Notes under the pieces: model-generated
The model's database searches: none
What the model was told of the DNA's origin: nothing
Seen by the model: the letters and a program-made list of their open reading frames with translations, nothing else
Program-made: the position numbers and the translations under genes
Part shown: positions 1 through 9,600 of the stretch, in pieces
Layout: every line of letters starts with the position of its first letter
Numbering within the stretch: the first letter of the stretch is position 1
Origin: Pseudonocardia alni
GTDB lineage: Bacteria; Actinomycetota; Actinomycetes; Mycobacteriales; Pseudonocardiaceae
Length of the DNA: 64,000 bases
NCBI RefSeq assembly: GCF_002813375.1
Contig: NZ_PHUJ01000003.1
Span: forward strand, 1,550,001-1,614,000
Reading direction: 5' to 3'

Positions 1-67
1 TCCCGGCGCGCGGCCCCCGGTGCACGGGGTGCCGCGCGACGTCACGGGGCGCCGCGGGTGGAGCGGG

Positions 68-1330
68 TCAGGGGATGACGACCGGCCCGGTGGTCGGGGC
101 GGGGTCGTCGGCCCAGCGGTGCCCGGTCTCGCGCGGGGTGACGCCGTCCTCGGACCACGCGGCCAGCAGCTGCGCGACCTTGGCGTGCATCACGGTGCGC
201 AGCCGGTCGAAGGAGTTCTGCGGGTCGTCGTCGACCTCACCGAGCAGCAGCCACCAGGCCCAGGCGACCGCACCGGCGTTGGCGACGAAGTCCGGCAGCA
301 CCGGCACGCCGCGGGCGGCGAGCATGGCCTCGGCCTCCGGGGTGGTCGCGGCGTTCGCGGCCTCGACGACCACACGGGCGCGGACGTCGTAGGAGTTGTC
401 CGGGGTGATCGCGTAGGAGATCGCGGCCGGCACCAGGATGTCGACCTCGGCGGAGAGGATCGCGGTGCGCGGGAGCTGCTCGACACCGGCGGGCAGCCGG
501 GTGCGGTCGATCTCGCCGAAGCCGTCGCGCAGGTCCAGCAGCGCGGGCACGTCGAGCCCGTCGGCACAGTGCAGGGTGCCCGCGGCGTCGGCCAGCGTGG
601 TGACCTGCATCCCGGCCTCGTGCAGGTAGTAGGCGGCCGCACCGCCCATCGTGCCGACGCCCTGGATCGCGACCGTGGTGTCGGCCGGGATCTGGCCCCA
701 GGACACCGCGGAGGCCAGGCAGGCGTGCGCGACGCCGTAGCCGCCGATCACGTCGCCCAGCTCGAACCCGCCGTCGACCTCGGCGGTCAGCCCGGTGCGC
801 ACCCGCTCCAGGGTGGCGGCCGGGTCGGCGGCACGGCTGATCGCGGCGTGGTAGCTCTGGCCGAGGCCGATCTTCTCGAAGACCTCGTCGATCAGGTGCT
901 GCGGGACGCCGAGGTCCTCCGCGGTCACCCAGTGCGCGTCGATCCAGGGGCGCATGGCCTCGCAGAACCGCTCCAGCACCTCGACGGCGCGCGGGTCCTT
1001 CGGGTCGAAGTCGATGCCGCCCTTGGCCCCGCCGATCGGCAGGTCGAAGGTGGCGGTCTTGTTGGCCATGCCCCGTGCGAGGTCCTCGACCTCGGACAAC
1101 GTGCAGCCGGCCCGCATCCGGGTGCCGCCGGTGGCGAGGCCCGCCCGCAGGGTGTGCACGACCAGGTAGCCGACGGCGCCGGTCACGGCGTCGTTCCACT
1201 GCAGGCGCATGTACGGCTCGGGGCGGCGGACGACCGGAGCGACGGTGGGCGCCGGGGCGCCGGCGACGTACGGGGCGGCCGTGGCCGCCGTCTGCGGGGT
1301 GCTCCCGGCCGGGTTCTGCATCGTCGTCAT
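68..1330 (-). CDS. Glu/Leu/Phe/Val-type amino acid dehydrogenase
   Basis: NAD(P)-dependent oxidative deaminase of the glutamate/leucine dehydrogenase family, 420 aa, cytosolic. The dimerisation/substrate domain carries the family motif PIGGAKGGIDFDP at residues 98-110; Lys103 is the expected catalytic lysine. The Rossmann domain has GVGTMGG at 224-230. The first ~35 residues are a low-complexity A/P/T extension absent from most family members, so a start near Met41 cannot be excluded; the ATG used here has a purine-rich upstream region. It is divergent from a LysR gene across a 207-base gap, the usual geometry for LysR control. Whether it prefers Glu, Leu, Val or Phe cannot be read from the sequence. 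Confidence 0.9.
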   Translation of the reverse strand: MTTMQNPAGSTPQTAATAAPYVAGAPAPTVAPVVRRPEPYMRLQWNDAVTGAVGYLVVHTLRAGLATGGTRMRAGCTLSEVEDLARGMANKTATFDLPIGGAKGGIDFDPKDPRAVEVLERFCEAMRPWIDAHWVTAEDLGVPQHLIDEVFEKIGLGQSYHAAISRAADPAATLERVRTGLTAEVDGGFELGDVIGGYGVAHACLASAVSWGQIPADTTVAIQGVGTMGGAAAYYLHEAGMQVTTLADAAGTLHCADGLDVPALLDLRDGFGEIDRTRLPAGVEQLPRTAILSAEVDILVPAAISYAITPDNSYDVRARVVVEAANAATTPEAEAMLAARGVPVLPDFVANAGAVAWAWWLLLGEVDDDPQNSFDRLRTVMHAKVAQLLAAWSEDGVTPRETGHRWADDPAPTTGPVVIP

Positions 1331-1501
1331 GGCGACCCACCTCCTGCTCGTGCTGCACCGGTCGTCGCCGCCAGGGGCCGTTCCGGTCTCGTCGACATCG
1401 CGGACCTCGTCGTCCCCCGGCCGCAGACGTTCGGCGACCGATGGCCCCAGGTTGGGGTCGCACCCGGCCCCGCGTCCATTTACGGATCATTCACGGCGCT
1501 G

Positions 1502-1530
1502 TTCACCGTTCCTGCACAGCGCAATAGGCT
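1502..1530 (+). promoter_or_regulatory. Leaderless promoter of the LysR gene
   Basis: TTCACC at 1502-1507, a 17-base spacer and TAGGCT at 1525-1530, seven bases before the ATG at 1538. The predicted transcription start falls on or next to the start codon, which gives a leaderless mRNA. The same stretch must contain the LysR operator for the divergent dehydrogenase. Confidence 0.5.
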
Positions 1531-1537
1531 CGGCCAC

Positions 1538-2488
1538 ATGGAGCTGTCCCTGTCTCGGCTGCGGATGCTGCGCGAGCTGCACCGGCGGGGAACCATCACG
1601 GCGGCGGCGACCGCGCTGCACTACACGGCGTCGGCGGTGTCCCAGCAGCTCGCGCAGCTCGAGCGCGACGTCGGGACCCGCCTGTTCGAACGGAGAGGTC
1701 GCCGGGTCCAGCTCACCGACCTCGGGGTCCTGCTGGCCGAGCACGCCGAGGAGATCCTCGCCTCGGTCGAGCGCGCCACCCAGGCCCTGGAGGGGGCGGG
1801 CGAGACCGTTGCGGCCAAGCTCACCGCCGGGGTGTGGGCCTCGGTCGCCTCGGGCCTGCTGCCCGACGCACTGACCGCGCTGGCCCGTACCCACCCCGGT
1901 GTCGAGGTCCGCACCCGCGAGCTCGCCCCGGAGGAGACCGCGGCCGCGGTGCGCGACGGCGAGCTCGACCTGTCCTTCGTCATCGACTACTCGAACTACC
2001 CGATGACGTGGGACAAGGGCCTGGAGCGGGCGGTCATCGCCGTCGAGCGGGTCTACGCGGCGGTGCCGGCCGGGGCCGTGCCGGCCGCGAGCGTGATGCT
2101 GTCGGAACTGGCCGAGCACCCGTGGATCGTGTCGCCCGCCCGGTCGCACTTCGGGCAGGCGGCCCGGCTGGCCTGCCAGAGCGCGGGCTTCGAGCCGCGG
2201 ATCGACCACGAGGTCGAGGAGCAGGCCACCGCGATGGCGATGGTCGCGGCCGGGCTCGGCGTCACCCTGGTGACCGACCTGGGCCTGGCGCTGCGCCCGC
2301 CGGGGGTCGACATCGTCGCACTCGGCGACGCCCTGACCCGCACGGTGTCACTGGCCTACCGCACCACCACCGCACGACGGGCCGCGCTGCCGCTGGTGAT
2401 CGAGGCCGTCCGGACCGCGGCGGCGCAGAAGGGGCTCGGCGCCGACGCCCCGATCCCGGTGCAGCCGGACTCGCTCGGCCTGGCCTGA
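1538..2488 (+). CDS. LysR-family transcriptional regulator
   Basis: 316 aa. The N-terminal winged helix-turn-helix spans about residues 1-60 (pattern LRMLRELHRRGTITAAA followed by SAVSQQLAQLE), and the C-terminal periplasmic-binding-like effector domain spans about 90-295. The ATG at 1538 is chosen because the HTH begins immediately after it and a good promoter ends seven bases upstream. The same frame is open far upstream but only as antisense of the neighbouring dehydrogenase. It probably controls that divergent amino-acid dehydrogenase; the inducer is unknown. Confidence 0.93.
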   Translation: MELSLSRLRMLRELHRRGTITAAATALHYTASAVSQQLAQLERDVGTRLFERRGRRVQLTDLGVLLAEHAEEILASVERATQALEGAGETVAAKLTAGVWASVASGLLPDALTALARTHPGVEVRTRELAPEETAAAVRDGELDLSFVIDYSNYPMTWDKGLERAVIAVERVYAAVPAGAVPAASVMLSELAEHPWIVSPARSHFGQAARLACQSAGFEPRIDHEVEEQATAMAMVAAGLGVTLVTDLGLALRPPGVDIVALGDALTRTVSLAYRTTTARRAALPLVIEAVRTAAAQKGLGADAPIPVQPDSLGLA

Positions 2489-2555
2489 CCCGTTCCGCGG
2501 CGGAATCGTCGGAACCCGGTCGAACCGTTTCCGCCGCCGGTTCCGAAGAACGGTC

Positions 2556-4151
2556 GTGCTGACCGAGAACCGGACCGAGGGAAACGGGCCCCTGGCCCTT
2601 CCGTCGCGTTCCGTGGCGATCCTGGTGGAACTGCTGGCGATCTCCGCGGCGGTGGCATCGGGACACCTCGTGTCGGCCCTCGTGGCACCGGCGTCGTCGC
2701 CCTTCGTGGCCGTCGGCGACGCGGTCGTGCGGCTCTCGCCGCAGCCGGTCGTGGAGTTCGCCAAGTCCGCGTTCGGGACGGCCGACAAGCCGGTCCTGCT
2801 CGCCGGGATCGGCGTGCTGCTGGTGCTGCTCGGCGCACTGGCCGGGCTCGCGGCGCGGCGACGGCCCGCGGTGGGGACCGCGGTCGTCGCCGCGCTGGGG
2901 CTGCTCGCGGTGGCCGCGGTGCTGACGGGTCCGGTGCCCACCGCGACCGACCTGGCCGCCCCGGTCGTCGCGCTGGTGGTGGGCGTGGTGGTGCAGCGGG
3001 GGCTGGACCGCCTCGCCCGCCGTCCCGGTGGGACCCGCACCGGGAGCGACGGGAGCGGTGCCGGGGTCCCCCGGCGCACCGTGCTCGCGGGGGCCTCGGC
3101 GACCGTCGCCGCCGGGACGCTCGTCGCGGGCGGGGCCGGTCTGGCACTGTCCTCCTCGGGCAGCGGGATCGCGGCGTCGCGGGCCGCGCTGACCGGCAGG
3201 CTGGCCGCGGCGACGCTCGCCGAGACCGCCCCGCCGGTGCCCGCGTCGGCCGCGTTCCCGCAGCTCGGCACCGTCCCGTTCGTGACGCCGAACGCCGACT
3301 TCTACCGGATCGACGTCGCCCTCACGATCCCCGCCGTCCGGGCCGAGGACTGGTCGCTGCGGGTGCACGGCCGCGTCGGGCGCGAGCTCGTCCTCACCGT
3401 CGACGACCTGCTGCGACGCCCGCTGGTGCAGCGCACGATCACGATGACCTGCGTGTCCAACACAGTCGGCGGGAACCTGGTGTCGACCGCGGACTTCGTC
3501 GGCGTCGAGCTGGCCCCGCTGCTGCTGGAGGCCGGGGTCGACCCGTCCGCGGACCAGATCGTCTCCACCAGCCGCGACGGCTGGACCGCGGGCACCCCGA
3601 CCGCGACCGTGCTCGAACCCGGCCGGGGCGCGCTGCTCGCACTCGGCATGAACGGCGAGGCGCTGCCGGTCGAGCACGGCTTCCCGGTGCGCATGGTCGT
3701 CCCGGGTCTCTACGGCTACGTCTCGGCCACCAAGTGGCTCGCCGACATCGAGCTGACGACCTTCGCCGAGCGCAGCGTCTACTGGCGCGACCGGGGCTGG
3801 GCCGAGCGTGCCCCGATCAAGACCCAGTGCCGCATCGACGCCCCGGTCGGGTTCTCGAAGCTCCCGGCCGGACGTGTGCAGGTCGCCGGGGTCGCGTGGG
3901 CGCAGCCGGTCGGGATCACCGCCGTCGAGGTCCGCGCCGACGACGGCCCGTGGGTGCGGGCCGAGCTGGCCACCGAGGTCAACCCGAACACCTGGCGGAT
4001 GTGGCGGGCCGAGCTCGACCTGTCCCCCGGCAGCCACACCCTCACCGCGCGGGCCACCGACCGTCGCGGACTCGTCCAGACCGACGTCCGGGTCGACCCG
4101 ATCCCGGACGGTGCCACGGGGTGGCCCAGCACGATCATCACGGTCGTCTGA
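2556..4151 (+). CDS. Membrane-anchored molybdopterin oxidoreductase (sulfite-oxidase fold), copy 1
   Basis: 531 aa from GTG. Four to five hydrophobic segments in residues ~20-150 anchor the protein. A PRRTVLAGA stretch near residue 170 resembles a twin-arginine signal leading to an extracytoplasmic catalytic domain. From ~240 comes the oxidoreductase molybdopterin-binding domain, with the putative Mo-ligating Cys299 in TMTCVSN, then the Mo-co dimerisation (Ig-like) domain from ~415. The substrate is unknown; family members oxidise sulfite or act as oxidoreductases of uncertain substrate. A paralog lies just downstream (5026-6567), with a fasciclin lipoprotein between them. No haem domain is present, so electrons must go to a separate acceptor. 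Confidence 0.88.
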   Translation: MLTENRTEGNGPLALPSRSVAILVELLAISAAVASGHLVSALVAPASSPFVAVGDAVVRLSPQPVVEFAKSAFGTADKPVLLAGIGVLLVLLGALAGLAARRRPAVGTAVVAALGLLAVAAVLTGPVPTATDLAAPVVALVVGVVVQRGLDRLARRPGGTRTGSDGSGAGVPRRTVLAGASATVAAGTLVAGGAGLALSSSGSGIAASRAALTGRLAAATLAETAPPVPASAAFPQLGTVPFVTPNADFYRIDVALTIPAVRAEDWSLRVHGRVGRELVLTVDDLLRRPLVQRTITMTCVSNTVGGNLVSTADFVGVELAPLLLEAGVDPSADQIVSTSRDGWTAGTPTATVLEPGRGALLALGMNGEALPVEHGFPVRMVVPGLYGYVSATKWLADIELTTFAERSVYWRDRGWAERAPIKTQCRIDAPVGFSKLPAGRVQVAGVAWAQPVGITAVEVRADDGPWVRAELATEVNPNTWRMWRAELDLSPGSHTLTARATDRRGLVQTDVRVDPIPDGATGWPSTIITVV

Positions 4152-4281
4152 ATCGTTCCACGCCCCCCCGGAAGAAATATCCGAAAAAACTTCCGGAACC
4201 GCCGAACCGCCCGGACCCACCGCCCGAACAATTCAGTGAAATCCATACAGGACAGACAATTTCCTGGAAAGGGAATCAGCC

Positions 4282-4956
4282 ATGCGCGCCTCTCGCACCC
4301 TCGCCACCGTCGGCCTGCTCGCCGCCCTCTCACTGGGCCTCACCGCCTGTGGCGGCGGCAGCGACACCTCCGCCCCGCCCGCGGCGGCCCCGGCCTCCTC
4401 CTCGGCCCCGGCGACCACCGCCGCCGCCGACGGCGTCACCACCAACGACGACGTCTTCGGCCCGGCCTGCAGCCAGCTGCCGCAGGGCGACGAGCCCGGC
4501 TCGCTGAACTCGATGGGCCCGCAGCCGGTCGCCACCGCCGCGAGCACCAACCCGCTGCTGACCACGCTGGTCACCGCCGTCGGCAAGGTCCCCGGCCTGG
4601 CCGACACCCTGAACCAGCAGCAGGCCATCACCGTCTTCGCCCCGGCGAACGACGCCTTCACCGCGGTGCAGCAGCAGCTCGGCGAGGAGAAGTTCAACGC
4701 CCTGCTCGCCGACACCACCCAGCTGCAGGGCCTGCTCTCCTACCACGTGACCCCGGAGCGCCTGGACGCCGCGGGCCTCGTGGAGAAGAAGACCCTGACC
4801 CAGCTGGCGGGCGGTGACCTCACCATCGGCGGCACCGCCGAGGCCCCCACCGTCACCGACGGGCAGGGCAACACCGCCAACATCCTCTGCGGCAACATCC
4901 CGACCGCGAACGCCACCGTGTTCGTGATCGACAAGGTCCTCATGCCCACGAGCTGA
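4282..4956 (+). CDS. Fasciclin-domain lipoprotein (MPT70/MPB83-like)
   Basis: 224 aa. Signal peptide with lipobox LTAC, so Cys23 is the predicted lipidated residue. A Ser/Ala/Pro linker (about 25-50) leads into a single FAS1 domain (about 85-222) with the conserved ITVFAPANDAF block and YHV segment. It is similar in plan to the mycobacterial surface antigens MPT70/MPT83. The SD GGAAAGGG lies about eight bases before the ATG. The upstream 90 bases are unusually A-rich for this window, consistent with its own promoter. It is sandwiched between two molybdo-oxidoreductase paralogs, which suggests an extracytoplasmic partnership. No SigK/RskA pair, which controls such genes in mycobacteria, is visible nearby. 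Confidence 0.9.
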   Translation: MRASRTLATVGLLAALSLGLTACGGGSDTSAPPAAAPASSSAPATTAAADGVTTNDDVFGPACSQLPQGDEPGSLNSMGPQPVATAASTNPLLTTLVTAVGKVPGLADTLNQQQAITVFAPANDAFTAVQQQLGEEKFNALLADTTQLQGLLSYHVTPERLDAAGLVEKKTLTQLAGGDLTIGGTAEAPTVTDGQGNTANILCGNIPTANATVFVIDKVLMPTS

Positions 4957-4972
4957 CGACCGCCGGCACGAC

Positions 4973-5008
4973 ACGACGGGCCCGGGGTGCGAACCCCGGG
5001 CCCGTCGT
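4973..5008 (+). terminator. Strong hairpin terminator after the fasciclin gene
   Basis: A perfect 15-bp GC-rich stem (4973-4987 with 4994-5008) around the six-base loop TGCGAA. No T-tract follows, as is usual in actinomycetes. Because an in-frame GTG at 4987 lies inside this hairpin, it argues that the next gene starts at GTG 5026 instead. Confidence 0.75.
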
Positions 5009-5025
5009 CGTACGAACACCCTGGT

Positions 5026-6567
5026 GTGACCGCGACCCCGATCCGCCCCACCGCGTCCCTCACCCGGCCGCGGGCGGTGGCCACCGGCCTGCTCGGCGTC
5101 GGCTCGGCCCTCGCCGTGGGCGACCTCGTCGCGGGGCTGGTGGCGCCGGCGTCGTCGCCGTTCCTGACCGTCGGCGACCAGTTCGTCCGGCTGACCCCGG
5201 AATGGCTGAAGCAGTTCGCGATCGCCACGTTCGGCACCGCCGACAAGCTCGCGCTGCTGACCGGGATGGCGCTGGTGATCACCGGGATGGCCGTGGCCGC
5301 CGGGCTCCTGGCCCGGCGACGACCCGCCCCGGGCGTGGCGGTCGTCGTCGCGATGGGGGCGACCGCCCTGGTCACCACGGTGCTCGCGCCCGCGTTCCGG
5401 CCGGTCGACCTGCTCGCCCCCGCCGTGGCGCTCCTCGTCGGGCCGACGGTGTTCCTCGCGGTGCACGCCGCGTTCACCCGGGCGGCCCGGGACGGCCTGG
5501 GCGACGCCGCGCCGCTGTCGCGCCGGCGGGCTCTCTCGCTGGCAGGCGGGGTCGCCGTCGTGTCCCTGGGCGCGACCGTCGCCGGGCGGCTGCTCGCCGC
5601 CGCGCCGTCGACGTCGGGGCCCGCGGCACTCGCGCTGCCGCCCGCCCCGCCGGTACCGGCGCTCCCGCCGGACGCGACCCTGCCGGGCGCACCGGCCTGG
5701 CTGACCCCGACCACGGACTTCTACCGGATCGACACCGCGCTGCAGGTCCCGCGGGTCGACACCGCCTCCTGGACCCTGCGGGTGCACGGCATGGTCGAGC
5801 GCGAGCTGACCCTCTCGCTGGACCAGCTGCGGGCCCGCCGGGTCGTCGAGGTGCCGATCACGATGGTGTGCGTGTCCAACCCGGTCGGCGGCGCGCTGAT
5901 CTCCAACGCGCGGTTCACCGGGGTGCGCCTGGCCGACCTGCTCGCCGAGGCCGGGATCGGGCCCGGGGCCCAGCAGCTGCTGTCCACCAGCGTCGACGGG
6001 TTCACCACCGGCACCCCGGTCGACGTCGTCACCGACGGCCGCGACGCCCTGCTCGCGTTCGGCATGAACGGCGAGGCGCTGCCGGTCGAGCACGGCTTCC
6101 CGGTGCGCATGGTCGTCCCCGGCCTCTACGGCTACGTCTCCGGCTGCAAGTGGATCACCGACATCGAGGTGACCACCTGGGACGCGGCCACCCCGTACTG
6201 GGCCGAGCGCGGCTGGGCCCGCGAGGGCCCGGTGAAGACCCAGTCCCGCATCGACACCCCGGTCGCCGGGGCCTCGGTCCCGGCCGGGCGGGTCGTCGTC
6301 GCCGGGACGTCGTGGGCGCCGCACGTCGGCATCACCCGGGTCGAGGTCGCCGTCGACGGCGGGACCTGGGTCCCGGCCCGCCTCGGCGCCGACCTCGGTG
6401 CCGACACCTGGCGGATGTGGCGCACCGAGATCGAACTGGGACCCGGCGAGCACACCCTGCGCGTGCGCGCGACCGACCGGACCGGCACGGTGCAGACGGA
6501 ACGGGAACAGGTCTCGATCCCCGACGGCGCGACCGGCCGGCACACGGTGCCGGTCACCGCGGTCTGA
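5026..6567 (+). CDS. Membrane-anchored molybdopterin oxidoreductase (sulfite-oxidase fold), copy 2
   Basis: 513 aa from GTG 5026; the earlier in-frame GTG at 4987 sits in a terminator. Same architecture as the gene at 2556: N-terminal membrane helices (about 15-145), a second arginine-rich hydrophobic stretch (SRRRALSLAGG), the molybdopterin-binding domain with Cys282 in TMVCVSN, and the C-terminal dimerisation domain. Long identical blocks are shared with copy 1, for example FGMNGEALPVEHGFPVRMVV against a near-identical stretch there, so this is a local duplication. The two catalytic domains diverge mainly in the membrane part and loops, which suggests different substrates or partners. Confidence 0.87.
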   Translation: MTATPIRPTASLTRPRAVATGLLGVGSALAVGDLVAGLVAPASSPFLTVGDQFVRLTPEWLKQFAIATFGTADKLALLTGMALVITGMAVAAGLLARRRPAPGVAVVVAMGATALVTTVLAPAFRPVDLLAPAVALLVGPTVFLAVHAAFTRAARDGLGDAAPLSRRRALSLAGGVAVVSLGATVAGRLLAAAPSTSGPAALALPPAPPVPALPPDATLPGAPAWLTPTTDFYRIDTALQVPRVDTASWTLRVHGMVERELTLSLDQLRARRVVEVPITMVCVSNPVGGALISNARFTGVRLADLLAEAGIGPGAQQLLSTSVDGFTTGTPVDVVTDGRDALLAFGMNGEALPVEHGFPVRMVVPGLYGYVSGCKWITDIEVTTWDAATPYWAERGWAREGPVKTQSRIDTPVAGASVPAGRVVVAGTSWAPHVGITRVEVAVDGGTWVPARLGADLGADTWRMWRTEIELGPGEHTLRVRATDRTGTVQTEREQVSIPDGATGRHTVPVTAV

Positions 6568-6618
6568 CGGGCGGGCCGGCCCCGCAGCGCTCCCCCCGCC
6601 GAGTCGATCCGGAAGTCG

Positions 6619-9600
6619 ATGCACTCCTCAGACCACCCCGCCCCGCCGTCCGTCCCCCGCCGCCTGGTGGTCGCGACCCTGCTCGCCGGCCTGCTCGCGG
6701 GCCTGCTCGCCGCGCTGGTGCCGTTCGCCCCCGTCGACACCCGCAGCACGACCGTGACCTGGCCCCGGGCGGGCGAGCAGCCGGTGTCGACGACGGCGGC
6801 GTTCCAGCCCTACGCGCCGGAGGCGGTGCGCGTCGACGTCGGCTGCCGGGTGCTGCGCACCGCGCAGGCCCGCTCCGCCGACACCGGGACGGCGACGACC
6901 GTCGTGGGCTCGGAGCGGCCCGGTGCCACCGGGATCGGGTTCGCCGTGCTGACCGGACCGGGCGGGGAGCTGCGGGTCCTGGTCGGGGGCCGTGAGCTGC
7001 TGCGCGCCCCCGTCCCGCCCGGCGACGCCTGCGGGCTGGTCCTCGACACCGACGAGGCCGGGTCCCGGGTCACCCTCGGCGACGCCGCACCGCGCGCGTT
7101 CCCCGGCGACGTCGTGCGCGCGGTCGCCGCGTTCACCACCCAGCTCTCCCCCGCCGACGCCGACGGCCTGCGGGTCACCGCGCGCACCGCCGACTGGTTC
7201 GCCGCCGCGTCGTCACCGGCCAAGACCGTGCTGATCGGGCTGCAGTGGCTCGCCGCCGCGGTCGCGGCGGTGCTGCTGGCCCGCCTGGCCGGTGACCGGT
7301 TCCGGCGCCGCCGTGGCGCGGCCCGTCTCCGGCGGGCCCGGCTGGCCGCGGTGGGCACCCCGGCCGGGATCGGGCGGGCCGCCGCGGACGTGCTCGTCGT
7401 CGTCACGCTCGCGGTGTGGACGGTGCTCGGGCCGCTGTCCACCGACGACGGCTTCACCGAGGCGATCGCGCGCAACGCGACCGCCACCGCGACCGGCGAC
7501 TTCGGCAACGTCTACCGCTGGGGCAACGCCTCGGAGGCGCCGTACACGCTGGTGATCCGCCTGGTCCGGGCGCTGGCCGAGACCGGGGTGGGGCCGCTGG
7601 TGCTGCGCGTGCCCTCGGTGCTCGCCGGGATCGCGGTGTGGCTGCTGCTGTCGCGGGTCGCGCTGCCCGCGGTGCTGGCACGCCACCACCGCCGGGCCTG
7701 GGTGCGGGGCACGCTCGGCGTCGCGCTGCTGGCGTGGTGGCTGCCGCTGAACCTCGGGGTCCGCCCGGAGCCGTTCGCGGCGCTCGCGACGACCGCGGCG
7801 CTGTGCTGTGCGCTGCGCGCCGCCGCCCGGCCCGGGCGCCGCGGCGGGACGTGGACCGCGGCCGCCGCCCTGGCATCGGGGCTGGCGCTGGCGGTGACGC
7901 CGTCGGCGGTGACCGTCGCCGGTCCGCTGGTGCTGCTGCTCCCGGCGCTGTGGCGGCGGGTCACCCGCCACGGCGGCGGGGGGCTCGCCGTCGGGGTCGC
8001 GGCGACCGTCGCCGCGGCCGGGATCGCCGCGGCCGGGCTCACCCCCGTCTTCACCGGGCAGAGCCTGTACACGGTCGCGCGGGCCACCGAGATGCACCAG
8101 TTCTACGGCCCGGCCACACCGTGGTTCCAGGAGCTGCGCCGCTGGAGCTACCTGCTGGGGTTCGGCACCGAGCAGGGCGGCCTCGGACGCCGGGTGCCGG
8201 TGCTGCTCGCCGTCGCGATGCTGGTCGCGGCGCTGCCGCTGGTCGCACGCGGCGCGCACCGGTGGGGCCCCGGTCTGCGGTGGACACCGGTCCCCCTGGC
8301 CGGGCTCGCACTCGGGTTCGTGCTGCTCACCCCGGCTCCGTCGAAGTGGACCCACTACTTCGGGACGCTCGCCGGGACCGGGGCGCTCGCCGTCGCCGCG
8401 GGGGCGGTGCTGGTGGTGACCGCGGCCCGGCGGCCCGCCGACCCGACCGTGCGCGGCGCGGCCGCCGCCGGGACCCTGGCGGCGGTCGTGCTGGTCGCGC
8501 TGGCCTTCTCCGGACGCAACGAGTGGTTCCTGTGGTCGGGCTGGGGTGTGCCGCGCGCCGACGGGCCGTTCGCGCCGCTGAACTCCCCCGCGGTGTGGGC
8601 CGTGGTGGCGGCGGCGGTGCTGGCCGTGTCCGCCGTCGCGGTACACCGGTCAGGACGCCGAGGACACCGGACACGGCGGGGCTCCACGGCCCGGGCCGCG
8701 GCGGCGCTGCCCGCCGGGATCGTGGTGATCGCCCTGGTCACCGGGGTGTCGGTCGTGGTGGCGTCCTTCGTCGTCGCCCCGGTGCGCCAGGGCGGCGGCT
8801 ACAGCGTCGGCGGACAGATGTGGAGCGAGCTGACCGGCCGCGACACCTGCGGGATCCTCGACCACGTCACGGTCCCGGTCGACGCGGGCGCGCTGCCCGC
8901 CGCGGGCGGCGCCGACACCCGCACCGGGTTCACCGAGGGCCGCGGCTGGGTCGACGCCCCGCCGCGCGGCGGGCTCGCCTGGGGCAGTCTCGACGGCGGT
9001 CCGGGCACCACCGGCGAGCTCCGCACCCGCTGGTTCGCCGTCGCGCCGGGACCGGGCGACCGGGTGCTGTCGGTCGACGTCGCCGGACGGACCGGGCAGG
9101 GCAACACCCTGGAGCTGGAGTACGCCCGGGCCGGGTCGCCGGGTCCGGACGGGCGCGTGTCGCTCGACGACACCGCGACCGGTGCCCGCGGCACCTACCC
9201 CACCGAGCGGGTGCAGGAGGCCGTGCCGCTGGACCGGCCGGGCTGGCGCACCGTGCGGGTGCCCGTCTCCGCGTTCCCGGCGGACGTCGACCGGGTGCGG
9301 GTGCACGCCGTCGACACCGCCGTCGGGCCGGGTGGCTGGGTGGCCGCGGCCGCCCCGCGGATGATCACCCCGGCGCCGGTGGTGCCGATGCTGCGCGACG
9401 CCGACGGCCCGGTCTACGTCGACTGGTCGATCCTCTGGTCGGCGCCCTGCCTGCGTGACCTGCCCGCCGTCCGGGCCGGGCTGGTGCAGACCCCGCGCTA
9501 CCTGGTGCTGGGCCCGTCGTCGCTGGGGTTCGCCGTGGACGTGTCGTTCGCCGACGTCGCCGGGGGCAGCTTCGCGGCGATGCGCCGCACCACCACCGAG

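Noticed and set aside
1..67. Terminator after the amino acid dehydrogenase
   Set aside because: A GGC-CCCC / GGGG-GCC stem can be drawn on the minus strand, but it needs a bulge and the region is cut by the window edge.
4987..5025. Longer N terminus for the second molybdo-oxidoreductase (GTG 4987)
   Set aside because: The codon lies in the stem of a 15-bp terminator hairpin. GTG 5026 gives a protein beginning just before the first membrane helix, as in the paralog.
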